A stretch of DNA of 64,000 nucleotides from Utricularia gibba (GCA_002189035.1 CM007990.1:2170001-2234000), one strand, 5' to 3'; shown: positions 35,050 to 50,500, numbered from the stretch's first letter. Notes: a model not told the origin generated them from the sequence alone. Program-made: numbers and translations.

Positions 35050-35454
35050 GTTCACTGGATATGCTTCTCTTGTGAGAGTCTTCCACCACGATTGGGCTGT
35101 GCATACCTGCAATCTATGCTGGAGGAAAGAAAACAGCAAGAAAAAAGCACCTACACCGAGCACTTACCACAAGTAAACCGTAAAATTCACTCAAAATTCA
35201 ACGGATTTCGAACGACAAACTCTGCGCAACGAAGGGAGTATACAAACTGGCTATAACCCATGGCTGTTCACTCTCAATTACTTGTGAAATTGAGAGATCT
35301 CGTCGATCGGCAGCACCGCGACAACCGAGTGTGAAAGTCAGTGAACGCATTGGGAAAACTTTGGTAATAAAGAGGGATATGTCGTATTGGTAAAGTCGGT
35401 GTGGAGGGCGGTAGACGAGTGTGAAAGGCTATATTGGTAAATTTCCAAAAAAAT

Positions 35455-35627
35455 TATGTATAAACCCAATTTTATACCCACCAACCAAACGTGAGTTCAT
35501 TTAAACCCAAATAATGTAAACCCATCAACCAAACACGATTCCTAAACCTAAACCCACAAAACCGGGTTTCCTAAACCCAAATAAACTAAACCTGGGTTTA
35601 GGTCAAACCCAGCAACCAAACGTGCCC
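35455..35627. repeat. right terminus: subterminal TAAACCCA repeats plus TIR
   Basis: About nine copies of TAAACCCA or its complement in 170 bp, mirroring the left end. The sequence ends in the TIR CAACCAAACGTGCCC at 35627 followed by TAG. Confidence 0.75.
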
Positions 35628-36960
35628 TAGGAATAGGTGGATGGAATCCAGGGAAGGAGAAGAGAAGACATCTCACACTCACTAGCCACCTCATTTGGTG
35701 GTGTCAAATATGCCCAAATGGACTTATCTTCCAAATTACATCTAACAACAAGGGGATGCTAGCTCATTTCACGAGGTGTGTGAGGCTCGGGAGGTTGGTG
35801 TGCGGTAAGTTTCCTTACAATGTTTACTTCGGTTTTGATTCAGGTTTTGACTTCAATTTTCCTTTCAAACCGAATCCCTTGGTATTGAACCTCGTGATGC
35901 GACCTACCTCACAGAAGGAGACAAAGGTGTCAGATCTTTTGCAACTCCAAATCCAACTTCGGATGCCAAGGAGATGCCGAAAAGCATCAGTAAGGGAAAG
36001 GAGAAACTATCGCTTTCTCCTAAAATCAACTTGCTCCCCGCTCTCAAGATGCTTCTGCATGGGTGCCCCCTTTTGCTGCTACCAAGGACCCTTAGGCCTC
36101 TTCGAGTCAAATTCATGCCGAGTTGCATGCGGCATTAGACAAGACGGTTTCCAAATCTCCTATGTTTCCGAAGGAATCGGTTTTGGGAGGCATTTGGTAG
36201 GTTGGTTTCCCCTCAAGTTTTCCTATTTTGAGGATCCATCAGGTCTTCACAATCGATTTATCTCTCAGATGGAAACTGGCTCAAGGACTTGAGTCTCTTA
36301 GCACGAGGGGTTTAGAGCTCAAAACTATAATAGCGGCAAAGGACTTAGAGATTGAACATTTGCAGGATGAGGAGAGTTCCCTAAAGGCCAGGATAGGTTG
36401 GTAAGCGGTCCTATCATGAAGCGAAGCTAGAGATTGTCATGAGTGAATGGGGAAGATGATTGATAATACCAACCTCGAGAAAGAGGGCTTTAAAGCTAGG
36501 TTCGAGGAAATCGACTTGGATCTCATTCATGCAAAAGAGTGCATCTCGGCACTGGAGTCCGAATTACACAATCAAGAGTTGGCTTGCCAAGAAATATTGG
36601 ACAACTTTGTTTGCTCTGGCTGCTTCTTGGAGCTTTCCGATCTTTACTCGGGGCGACTTAGTCGGTCTACTACTGTATTGGCAGCTGCGCCAGATCGCGA
36701 CTATATTCAGCATCTCGTTTATCGACCCTTGTTGAGATCAGGTGGCTTCCCTTGATAAGGATGAGAATATGCAGGAAGTCCGACTCGATCAAATTGAAGC
36801 TCTGGAACTCGGATTCACAGCCGACTTGCCATGCTTCGAGGCCATCATTCGAGAAAGGATGAAAGAGGAAGACACTGCAAAGTTGGACACCAAACTAAAG
36901 AGGCATGTTGGCTCGTCCACCAATCCCCTCTCTTGAACATTTATTTCTAAACTTCAAGTA
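35628..36960 (+). pseudogene. gag-like coiled-coil relic (uncertain)
   Basis: Between 36060 and 36935 several fragments in different plus-strand frames look like the C-terminal coiled coil of plant gag-like proteins: HAELHAALDKTVSKSPM, GLELKTIIAAKDLEIEHL, EIDLDLIHAKECISALE with ESELHNQELACQEI, and, after 36740, VRLDQIEALELGFTADLP. Stops separate them. The family (PF04195-type gag elements) is suggested by heptad-rich texture and the closing short ORF, not by a diagnostic motif. Confidence 0.35.
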
Positions 36961-37139
36961 GAGTTAATTGTTTTGCCCCATTTTGGGGTTTTTTTTGTAC
37001 TTGGGTCCCGGTTTGATTTCTCCCAATTTGGGAGTTTTGGTTTTATGCATATCTTCATCTACTATTGTGCCATCTCTTTGATTGAGTTTTTTGCCTAAGT
37101 TTTTTCTTATACACGCCGAACCACTACTAGAGATGTGAG

Positions 37140-38540
37140 CCATTACCCCTTGTGGGCTGAGTCACTTCTCCAATCTGAAAAAGATGTAAGCAATAGTTTA
37201 AAAAATTGGGTGATGGATTTAAGACCCTATCAATTCATCAACTATGTGTGCCTCTATTAAAATGTGTAAAACAAGAATTACATATTTGGATTGATAGCAT
37301 TCGAGCCATTTGGTCTAAGACTGATAGTACAATTATGGGAGATGATTGGACAAATGCTTGTTTACGTAGCCTCATCAATTTTTTGATTTATTGTCTCAGA
37401 TGAACTATTTTTTATCAATCTGTTGATGCTTCTTAGAAAGTAAAAGATGCAACTTATGTTCTAATTTCAAGGGGTCAATGAATGGGTTGATTAGAAACAT
37501 CATATTGTATTTGACAATGCATCCAATTATATTACTTCTGAAAGGCTTATTGAAGAGCATTATAGCTCAATTAATTAGTCTTCGTGTGTTTCTGATTGTT
37601 TGAACTGGATAATGAAGGACATTGGAAAAATGAATTGAATCAAACAAATTGTTGAAGAGTCTTTAAAAATTAGTATATATTAATAAAAAATGGCTTGCAT
37701 GGTTGAGCCGAAGAGAAACATGGAGAGAAATAATGAAAAAAGTGTACACAAGATTTGAGATCATATTTATTACATTGCATAGTTTGATTAAATTTAGAGA
37801 GGGTCTTGAGACATTGGTTGTTCAATGAGAATTTTGTCAATCAAATGTTAACAAAGACAAAAAAAGAGTAGAGTTTAGAAAATTATTATTGAATGACGGA
37901 ATGTGGAATGACTTTATATGTCATTATGAACGTTGTGCAATCAATGATGCGTATGCTAAGGATCTTAGATGTTGTTAAAATTGAGAATTCATAGGATTAA
38001 AAATGCAATCATTACTATTTTTTAAGGTTAAAAAAATTGTATGAACCATTTGTTAGAGTAATCGAGTATCGTTGGGATAAATAGTTTTACGAAGATATTC
38101 ATGCAGCAGTCTTTTGGCTTAATCCACTATTTCAATATGATCCAAATCTATGTGAAATGATAAATGGTGTAATGAATATGTACTTATTAGGAATTAAGAT
38201 TTTTCTCAAAGATTAGAATGTTTCAATTGAGATATTGCTTTAAATATAAACTATTCAAAAAAGCATGAGCATGATAAACTCATTGAATCATTTAACATTT
38301 TTATTTATATATATGTTTTTTATTTTTTCAGTTTTAATTAACTTTAATTTAACTGAAAATTGGTGGAAATACTTTGGGGAAATGCACCAAAATTGAAGAA
38401 ATTAGCAATCAAGATCCTTTGACAAAAAGCTTTACCTTTAGATTGTGAACATAACTGGAAAATATTTGACTAAATTCATTTGAAAAAAAGGAACAAATTG
38501 ATTATGACAAGTGATTTTGTTTCGTTTCAAAAAATTTTAT
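37140..38540 (+). pseudogene. hAT transposase relic (DUF659 and hATC regions)
   Basis: Plus-strand fragments in order: WIDSIRAIWSKTDSTIMGDD and CLRSLINFLIYC (37290-37400), SVDAS (about 37420), FDNASNYITSERLIEEHYSS (37515-37570) and CLNWIMKDIGKMN (about 37600). Then come LAWLSRRETWREIMK (about 37695), ITLHSLIKFREGLETLV (37770-37820) and FRKLLLNDGMWNDF (37875-37915). Near the end are ENWWKYFGEMH (about 38355) and CEHNWKIFD followed by IHLKKRNKL (about 38440-38500), which is the C-terminal hAT dimerisation region. The TIMGD-W, D-N-A-S-N-Y and C-E-x-N-W blocks are diagnostic for plant DUF659-type hAT transposases. Stops are frequent. Terminal inverted repeats and an 8-bp duplication were not identified. 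Confidence 0.85.
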
Positions 38541-40552
38541 TTCAATACTCCTATGTATTGTTTTTATTTATTTTATACACCACTTTTTCATTATTTTTAA
38601 TTAATTTTACATCTTTTACACTACTTTAATCATTTTGTAGAGAAAATATAGTTTTTGGATTTTTAGGACATTTTTGTATCAATTTGAGGATAAATTGATG
38701 TTAATTCTACAAGTGAATACAAAACGTCAAAGTAATAAAATAATATCATATCCACATGAATTGTTATTGGAATTTTCTTTCAAAACAATGATTCAAAAAG
38801 ACCAAAAATAAAACAAATGATTGGGTTTAAAAACAATGTAAAAGTAGTTTTGAATCTAGAATTCACTGTTGCGTGTCGTTTCCTCAACAAATTTTAAATA
38901 TTTAAAATGTAGGACACTAGAAAGCATAGTACGAGTATCGATCTCAGAGAGTTGTTTTTCGTGGAAACTGTTTTGTAAATAACTTCTACAAAATATCACA
39001 GTTTTTAAGATGCAGAAATAAAAGATGCAACCTAAGTGATGGGCCTTGACTACGGGACGCAGTTCCTGGGAATAAGACTCCATCTCCTTCCTTTATCCGT
39101 CCTTGCCTCGGTTTTCATTGATTTCTTCCGAATAGCTGGTTATAGGAGCAAAGAATAGTCTATTCTCCCTTACACTCTGATTGACAAGGAGGCACGGGAA
39201 TAGCCTCATGTGATTCCCTCTTGGACGATTAGGAAGACAAGAGGATTGCCTTCAAAACCGAATTGTGCGCGTGTGCCCAGCTGTTGTCAATGGCCAGTGG
39301 CAGGTCCGAGGTCACAACCTATCCACTGTCGCGGTACCTAGGCCACAAACAATCTACTACTTCCCTCGAACCAGCAGGGTTGGAGTTGATGCTCTTCACC
39401 TTGATCTTCATCAAAATCCGCGAGAAGTGGCCTGCTACTTATGGATCTTGACTAAGAGTCATTACAGAAAGACTGTAACAAGACGCGTGGAAGTATGCGG
39501 AATCCGAATAGAATTCAGTGAAGAACCGAGTGTATTGCTCAGGACTTGGAAGGAAACTTCATCTACTTCCCAGAAACTAAAGGTTTTTAGCCCGAAAGGG
39601 CCATAAAAACAGAAACGAAAAGGAAGCTAAGTGTTCTTTCTCCTTAAGGGGAGGAAAAACCTAAAAGTTCTAAGTACAAAAGAAAATGTTCAAAAGTTCT
39701 AAACTAAGTGTTCCAAGTGGCTTTTATATGACTTCCCACGTGTATTAACTCCTTTGGGTTCACTTCCCATCATTCCTTCTGTCTTGCGTGCACCAGCAGC
39801 CTTTCTTTGCGTGCAAGTTTGCGCCCAATAATTGCTGCAGACTTTGACATGCCGTAAGTCATGGGCCTTGACCAGTGTCAGTCTTCCACCCACAATCATT
39901 CCAACTCGCGTACAAGGCACGAAAACTCAGAGTATGACCACCTGCAATACTCTTGCAACACTCCTAACAGTCTCCTAACATGCCTCGGTCAAAGTGTGAG
40001 AAAAAAAAAGGCATAAAATATACACAAAATGGGAAAATAGGAATTTTCTAGTAAAAATCAAATACTTAATAATAAGACTCCTAATTGGGCGACTTAGCAC
40101 TTAATTAATACATAATAATACCTAAATAATAACTAGAAAATGACACTTAACATTCACCTTGCTCAAAACTCGCTCAAATTTATGTATTTAAACTTTGAGT
40201 ACTAATATGCTTGTGCAACTTATAAGAGTATTAATTTAAAATAGTGCTACTAAGTGACGATTATAACAATGTTCTTTGTTTGATAGAATTATAAAATCAA
40301 CCATGCTACGAAGACCATTTCATCGCTTATGATAACTTGTGTCTTCCTCACACCTAAAACTAACCCCCACACTTCACATCTTACAAACAAATTAGATAGA
40401 ATTTGTCTTACCAACGATGTACTATTGAACTCTTCTGCTTAGGTGCTTGAGGTCAAAAAACATAGTAAATCAATCACATATGCAACACTTACATAAGTAA
40501 GACTTTATCGCAGATCTTTAGCTATTAGCACCTACATGCAAACACTTGATAC
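38541..40552. other. intergenic: probable retroelement-derived non-coding DNA
   Basis: 38880-40010 is GC-richer than its surroundings and opens with GAGTATCGATCTCAGAGAG. Its texture is like the repeat pair at 4615/22425 but it does not align with it. The 113-residue frame at 39265-39606 has no motif and overlaps another open frame. I see no gene. Confidence 0.35.
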
Positions 40553-40968
40553 TAACATAAAAATAAATGTAAAAATAGGGAAAAATATAAAGTAAAAGTG
40601 GTCCAAAAACGTCTCTAATAGTTGAGAAAGTGAAGCATTTATAATAAAGGAAATTCGAATCTTCATATTAAATTTGTTTGATGGACTTGAATAAGATTTT
40701 ATATTCAAATCTTTTATCTAGATTCTCCAAGATTCTCTTTAAATCTTTATTCTATCCACGAATCTTAGACCAAATTTTTATCATTTGACTGAGTTTTGGC
40801 TCAGATTTGTGACCCATCAAACCCATAAATTATTTGAGTATTAATTTCTCATCGAATTGATTCAAAAATGTTCCAAAAATTTACAAAATACACTTTCAAC
40901 TATTAAAGATATCTTTAGACTGCTTTTCTTTTGTATTTTTCCCTATTTTCAATTTTATTTTCATGTTA
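40553..40968. mobile_element. MITE with about 75-bp terminal inverted repeats
   Basis: The left end TAACATAAAAATAAATG, continuing AAAAATAGGGAAAAATA and AATAGTTGAGAAAGTG, is matched in inverted orientation at the right end (TAACATGAAAATAAAATTG, AAAATAGGGAAAAATAC and AATAGTTGAAAGTG on the minus strand). The element is 416 bp and non-coding. I could not fix a target-site duplication, so the superfamily is open. Confidence 0.65.
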
Positions 40969-41724
40969 AAGTTAACCTTGCATATGTAAGTTCTTATTTT
41001 ATGAAGATTTAGATTTCATTTATTCAAATAAATAAAATGATGATAATGATGTTGAAGAAGAAGATATGGTTTATCTTTTTATAAATATTAATATTCTTTT
41101 AAAATTATTAAAAAACTATTTTTTTTTATGATATTGAATTTAAAAATTTTAAGAATTAATGATAAGAGATGATGATTATTTTGGATCTCTCATTATTCCA
41201 GCTATAAATGAACAACATGAGCTCAAATGGGAGCGAAATGGATTATTAAAATTATGCTTTCATTGAAATATTTTATTTATTATACTATTTTTCTTGATAG
41301 TTGTAGTGAATTTATTAAAAAGTTAATTTATACTTTGTATAATCATATTTAAAAAATATATATGTTTTTTAACAAACATGTGAATCAGTGGGCCATTCAT
41401 CCAGAACTATCACAAAAATGGTCCGAGTTATGCATCCCAGTTGAAAACGTGGTTTGGAACATGAATTCATTCGGAGCTTGAGCTCAACGTGTGGGCCTTG
41501 ACAGAATGTGGGTGTCCTGTCCTACCTTATCATCGTCGGTTCCTCCTTTGAAACCGTTAACACCACCGTAGTGGAAGGTCTTTCTTTCCGGAATCAGTCC
41601 CCGTGCAATTTTAATCACTTTACTTATTCCATCATTTTTAGTGAGAACAAAGAAGAATAATGCGCAACACACAAACATGAGTGAACCTTCCTTCACCCTC
41701 TTATAAGAAGCATTGTTTGAATCA
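40969..41724. other. AT-rich DNA and 3' flank of the glycine-rich protein gene
   Basis: Mostly AT-rich to 41390. 41484-41700 (minus strand) would be the 3' UTR side of the following gene and has no independent coding motif. Confidence 0.35.
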
Positions 41725-42037
41725 TCACGGATAGCCGCTGTCGCCGCCGCCACCTCCACCACCGCCACCGCCTACTCCCTTTCCGTAACCGACCGTGGCA
41801 CCCCCGAACCCAAATCCTTTACCATAACCAGAACCTACACCTCCACCACCGCCGCCGCCGCCTGCAGCTGCGTAACCTCCAGGTCCCGAAATGACACCCC
41901 CTCCGCCGCCAAATCCGACGCCTTTCCCAATCTGATCAAACCCCCACTTTTGCTCACCGAGATCACCGGCGCTCAACTGTAGCCCTAACATGAACACTAA
42001 AACAAGGCACAGAGCCTGCTTTCCTTGACATACTCAT
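41725..42037 (-). pseudogene. secreted glycine-rich protein, one frame break near the start
   Basis: The body (41725-41997) encodes LGEQKWGFDQIGKGVGFGGG, then Gly runs interrupted by Tyr, Lys, Val and Phe, ending DSGYP. The hydrophobic segment LCLVLVFMLGLQLSAG just upstream is a good signal peptide with a cleavage site after SAG. The ATG at 42037 starts MSMSRK in the correct context, but the A-run opposite 42020-42022 is one base too long, shifting the signal peptide out of frame. Allowing for it, the protein is about 103 residues, typical of plant cell-wall glycine-rich proteins. A TATAAA on the minus strand (42087-42092) lies about 50 bp upstream of the ATG, supporting a real promoter. The function is structural or defence-related in the family; no RNA-binding motif is present. 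Confidence 0.7.
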
Positions 42038-42086
42038 CGCAATGGCTATACTCACTCCGCATCCATCTGTACAATTCATGTGCCAT

Positions 42087-42092
42087 TTTATA
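42087..42092 (-). promoter_or_regulatory. TATA box of the glycine-rich protein gene
   Basis: TATAAA on the minus strand, about 50 bp upstream of the ATG at 42037, flanked by GC-richer sequence. Position fits a core promoter with a very short 5' UTR. Confidence 0.45.
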
Positions 42093-45000
42093 GACGTGGA
42101 TGGATATGCTTTCGCATTAAGTGCCGCCCCAATTAGGAGACCGACACACGAACCTAAGAAACTCCACTTTACTCATGCCATCCACTTTCCTCATGCAGTT
42201 ATGCACATCAACAACATACACAAAAAATTTCCCAAGAACATACCTATTTTACACAAATGGATCAATTGTTGAATCCGATGAGCGTGTACGAAGTCAAATT
42301 ATATAAAATGGATCATATTTGGAAATATTATATCAGATTAATTAATAGTGATTCATAATTTTTTATATATTTGATTATATCAATTTAATTTTTTTATATA
42401 AAGTTGTTTTCTAACACATGTTCAAGTCAAACAGATTTTGATTCAATTAAGATTTGATTTTTTTTTATTATTATAGATATTGTTCGAGGTCAATCTAATT
42501 TTCATTGTAAAAACTCAATGCATCATCTTGGTTCTTTATTTTTAACCAAAATTGTGACCAACATGAAACATATCTTGGCTATTCAAGTATTGTTGCAATA
42601 TAAATGATCTAATATTATATTGAAATTAAGAATTTAACAAGTTGAAAGAGACATGTGTAACATTCAATTACATAAAAAAATATAGATCAAATTTTAAAAA
42701 AATTACTTTAATCAATTAATAATGATTTATAATTTCTTATATTTTTAATCAAATTATTTTAATTTTATATTATTTATTCTAATATCAGTTCGACACTATT
42801 CTGCCAACATTTATTTATTATTATTATTATTACTATATAAAAATGCAACACTAAGGCATGCCTTGTGCAAATAATTAATGACGGGAATAAGCTTTTTAAT
42901 TTACATTGTATTTGCTATGTCATAAAAGCTCACCAAACCTTGAATGCGCGCACATTTGTATCGCACATGGGATGCGACGTGCTGTACAAATAAGCCACCC
43001 CACAAGTCTGATCTCCTGCGTTGTAATTTCTTTTTGTTCGAATCGAGACGCGCATGGATGAAAAACACATGATCCAATGATAATCCATGTGTTCCACTGA
43101 AAATGGAATTATTCTAACTAACTTTTAACAGCAATGCAAGGCAGCAACCCGAAAGTCAGGGGCGGCAGTGAACAGAACAATCCCTTTGACTAGTTATTTG
43201 ATGGAAGAACGATCAGCTATGGTGATTTGGTGCCACGTGTGAGCGATCTTGACTGCTTGAAGATCCAATTGTCCAATAACAACTTATTAGAACCGATAAG
43301 AACTCTCCTATCCTTCTGATCAGTTGGTTTTGCATTGAGGATTTCGTTTAATTCGTGAAGTCAACTCAGTCATTATATAGGTGAATCTTCCTTCTTCCTC
43401 TGTTGACTTTGTGGCAAAGATTTGGGTTTCTGACTACTTTATCTGGCATGCTGCTGTTGTCAATCCCAGAATCCATGGGTCTTTAGAGAAGAGTCGCAAG
43501 TCCCTGCAGCTACTGCGAGCCCCCACTTTCTCTTTTTACTTTCTGCAGCAACGGGAAATCATTTAGGAATCGGGGAATGGGCTGGTGAAGGTGAGGATGG
43601 GCTCTGTGTGTGCGCATAGGAGCCACGCTTGATTTGGCTGGGAAACAGAAGAATGTGTTCAAGTGATGTATAAAAGGAAACATACAAATATGCATATGCA
43701 GAGCAGAAAGGGCAGCAACAAGAACAAAGCATAAACTAGTAACTAGAGGAAATCTTTCACACTTTATTCATCATAATTATGCCTTATAAAGGTACTTATA
43801 TGGACAGATACAGGAGTTACAAGAGTGTTGCTAATTTCAGAACCATTATAACCTTATCTAAATAACACTTCCTCTTGATAACATAATGAAAACGTAAATA
43901 ACACTTCCTCTTGAATGTGAGTATTGATTGGAAAGAAAGTTTTGTGGTGTACTGAAGATGATTCTCAACTCCGGTTCCGTCTTTGATGGTGCGTTTTAGG
44001 GGCTTTTATAGATGTTCCTAGAAGATTCAATCCCCGAGGTTATGAGGCATTCTAGATTTTCTCCCTTTGATAAGGTGCTATAGTTTCCTTCCAAGCCACC
44101 ATCGGATTAGGGGAGGTTGTGTGAATTTCTCCTTTCCATATATCCAGAGTAGATAGGTAGGTGGCTTCACCGAACTCGCCAACCATTCAATAATTCTGGT
44201 CTCATGAGCTTGAGAAAAATCTAGTGGGTTGGTCTTGTCCAAAGCATCAAGTGCTGCCTTTCATACATGTTACCGGGAAGGAAAAATGGCATTTACTTAT
44301 TTTCTCATTTTTCTTCAACTTTCACTTGTCAACCTTACCATCTAACTAAGCTCTGCTTGACAAGGCCTAAAGAAGGGAAACTGAGCCTGACAAGGTGAAC
44401 CTTGTCAAAGATTTGTCCCGCAGGGCATGTAATAAGATCTCTTAGGGGTATTCACCATTGCTCGAGACTCGATAAGCTCCTGCTGGTGTCGAGTTATAAC
44501 TTCACATACTACACAATAAAATTCTATAGCGTATAACTGAAATGGGGGGGAATATGCCACTTTTGGTAGAAGATAATGTCTGAGGACAGACCGCGAAATT
44601 ACAATCTTTTCAATACCTCTTTTTGCACGTATAATAGGACCACCTCATGAGTGCACACTATTCTTCCCTCATCAAGTATCTTTGATTATAAGTTTTTTCA
44701 TCTGTGGGATGCTTACATGCATAAGCTATAGTGATATTTTGTCTACTTTTTACTGGTTTGGGGCTATTAGTGATAGCTATCCTTACATGCATAGGCCCCA
44801 AACTTGTCGAGTCATTTGATGTTTGTTTTGGGGCTATGACTCTTTACACATGACATTATGTAGATAGAATTATTTTACACTTGATAATTCTCCACATCTT
44901 TTACATGGAAACTCATGTAGTGGAACATGAAATAATTCACATGATATTTTTAAGATGTCGTCATTGAGGCGAGACTCAACAAGGAAGCATTCCCTCCCTC

Positions 45001-45228
45001 CACGGTGCCCAAATGATTTGAAACGAACTTGTTAGAATATGCAGAAGGTTTAACGTAAAATTAGATCAAATATGACATTTTCTTCAAAGTAAAAATGATT
45101 TTGTACCGGTAAGCTTTTGGTGTAGCTAGAAATGCACTTCCCCATCACATTAAAAACGATCAATTTCGATTAGATATTCCAAGTTCTCCGGTTCCATCTT
45201 TTGCTTCTCTCTTCACACTTGGCGCGGT
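42093..45228. other. intergenic stretch, no gene seen
   Basis: 42336-42400 and 42711-42775 share an AT-rich block around TTAATA(G/A)TGATT(C/T)ATAATTT. 43380-45000 is of moderate GC with retroelement-like texture, including repeated TTGGGGCTAT near 44757 and 44819, but no domain. Nothing else is recognisable. Confidence 0.35.
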
Positions 45229-49219
<3,991 letters not shown>

Positions 49220-50087
49220 CTTTGATCCTCGCCAGCCCTAAAGATTCAAAAAGATCACCCTTCATACAGTGTGCAAAAAATCACATAGAAGTGAAGCAAC
49301 TCAAAGTGAAAGGAAAAACGCATATTAAGTCCCTTTAAAGCCACCATGGTGACAGGATAAAAAAGCTCTAAAAGTGACTGAAGCATGCCTCTCCTATCAC
49401 AACCTTAAAACATTTCACGCTCTACATATCTCCACGAAATACATGATGTTAGGCTAAGCTCAATGAAATGTAAACGAGTATGAAACTCCAAGTATACCAG
49501 GAATCCAGATTAAGGTGAAAAAAGGAAATAAAGGATCAGGTACGAATGCTGTGCTTCGTAATCCACCGACGCCGCGGCCACGGAGCAGAGAGTAGCAGAG
49601 GCGGGAGAGGATATTACCTTGGGTCACTAACAGGGTTTTAGACCGTTGAAAATATTTCAATTGGGCCTTTTATGCTGTTTTATGTCAGTTTATTTATGTT
49701 ATTAATTACATTATTCGACCTCCCTAATAAAAATACATCGTTTGTTTATCATTGTTATCATCCGATTGTAAGAATACTAATATACTGAGCTTGTTAAAAA
49801 TACTCTCTCACACCTACGGAAGAGGTGAGTGATGGGGTCCCCATTCAAAAATGTGCCTCTGTCACATTAACATGTTTCTCATTTATATACATTCAAAAAT
49901 TATTTTTCTTCTCAAACCCTAGTCGCTATGTTTTTTCTTGTTGATCTTCGATTGTTATAACGTAAACCTCTATTCTCGAATATGAAACATATAATTTATT
50001 ATATACTTTATAATTAAGTATATACATATCTAATTATACTATACTTAAATATATTAATATTTTACTATCAACGATATATTATAAACA
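49220..50087. other. 5' region of QTRT1 and spacer
   Basis: 49550-49650 is GC-rich and contains a minus-strand donor (AAG then GTAATA), compatible with a non-coding first exon of QTRT1. Beyond 49680 the sequence is AT-rich with no gene. Confidence 0.4.
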
Positions 50088-50220
50088 TAACTAGACTTTC
50101 ATTGGACACATTCAAAATGCATTTAATTGGAATGCAACGCAAATTAGTTTCTTTTTATTCAATGGTTGACTACAAGGCAAATTGATGCATTTTGATTTCA
50201 AAGTGGCTATCCCTTTTATG
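50088..50220. repeat. copy of a 135-bp segment also present at 55005-55147
   Basis: ATTGGACACATTCAAAATGC, ATTTAATTGGAATGCAACGC, GGCAAATTG(A/G)TGCATTTTG and CCCTTTTATG occur in the same order and spacing at both places. Same orientation. The matching ends at CTTTTATG, which is also the start of the foldback element. Confidence 0.75.
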
Positions 50221-50500
50221 TAGCTTCAACTCCAACAATTTGCTCACTTTGTTGGAGTCATGATTCAACAAAAATGGGATATCACTTTCGCATAAAAATG
50301 GAGTCATGGCTATCCATTTTTTATCGTAAAATGGATAAAATGCATTCAACTCCAACAAAAATGCCCATTTTTCAAATGCATGGATAGCCATGACTCAACA
50401 AAATGGGATATCCCTTTTGCAGAAAAATGCATAAAATGGAGTCATGACTCCAACAAAGTGGGCAAATTGTTGGAGTTGAAGCTACATAAAAGGGGTAGCT
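50205..50500. mobile_element. foldback MITE, about 300 bp
   Basis: The left arm CTATCCCTTTTATGTAGC, continuing TTCAACTCCAACAATTTG, is matched inverted at 50443-50500 (CAAATTGTTGGAGTTGAA, GCTACATAAAAGGGGTAG). The middle repeats the same words (GGAGTCATG, ATGGATAGCCATGACTC) in both orientations, so almost the whole element can fold. Non-coding; superfamily open. Confidence 0.7.

Larger units (their letters stand above)
30763..35627 (+). mobile_element. complete PIF/Harbinger-type DNA transposon with captured exons
   Basis: The left end GGGCGCGTTTGGTTG starts at 30763 and the right end, read inward, is GGGCACGTTTGGTTG, ending at 35627. TAG is present on both sides (30760-30762 and 35628-35630) as a 3-bp target duplication. 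Both ends carry many copies of TGGGTTTA/TAAACCCA. Inside, in order: a HARBI1-like DDE transposase gene (31236-32581, broken); a 173-bp-period repeat (32781 to about 33270); a Transposase_28-like coding block (33580-34233); and exons of an FCP1-like HAD phosphatase (34276 to about 34970). The usual Myb/trihelix ORF1 of PIF elements was not found. Superfamily is assigned from TIR type, 3-bp duplication and transposase. TAG is not the usual TWA target. The element is almost certainly immobile by itself. Confidence 0.85.

Noticed and set aside
39265-39606. 113-residue open frame as a gene
   Set aside because: No motif, overlaps another equally long frame, and sits in repeat-like DNA.
41713-41982. 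Plus-strand Thr/Ala-rich open frame
   Set aside because: It is the complement of the Gly-rich coding sequence, whose GGN codons read as Pro/Ala/Thr on the other strand.
50205-50500. miRNA precursor
   Set aside because: The foldback is too long, with repeated words throughout, and resembles a MITE; no short mature-miRNA-like stem stands out.
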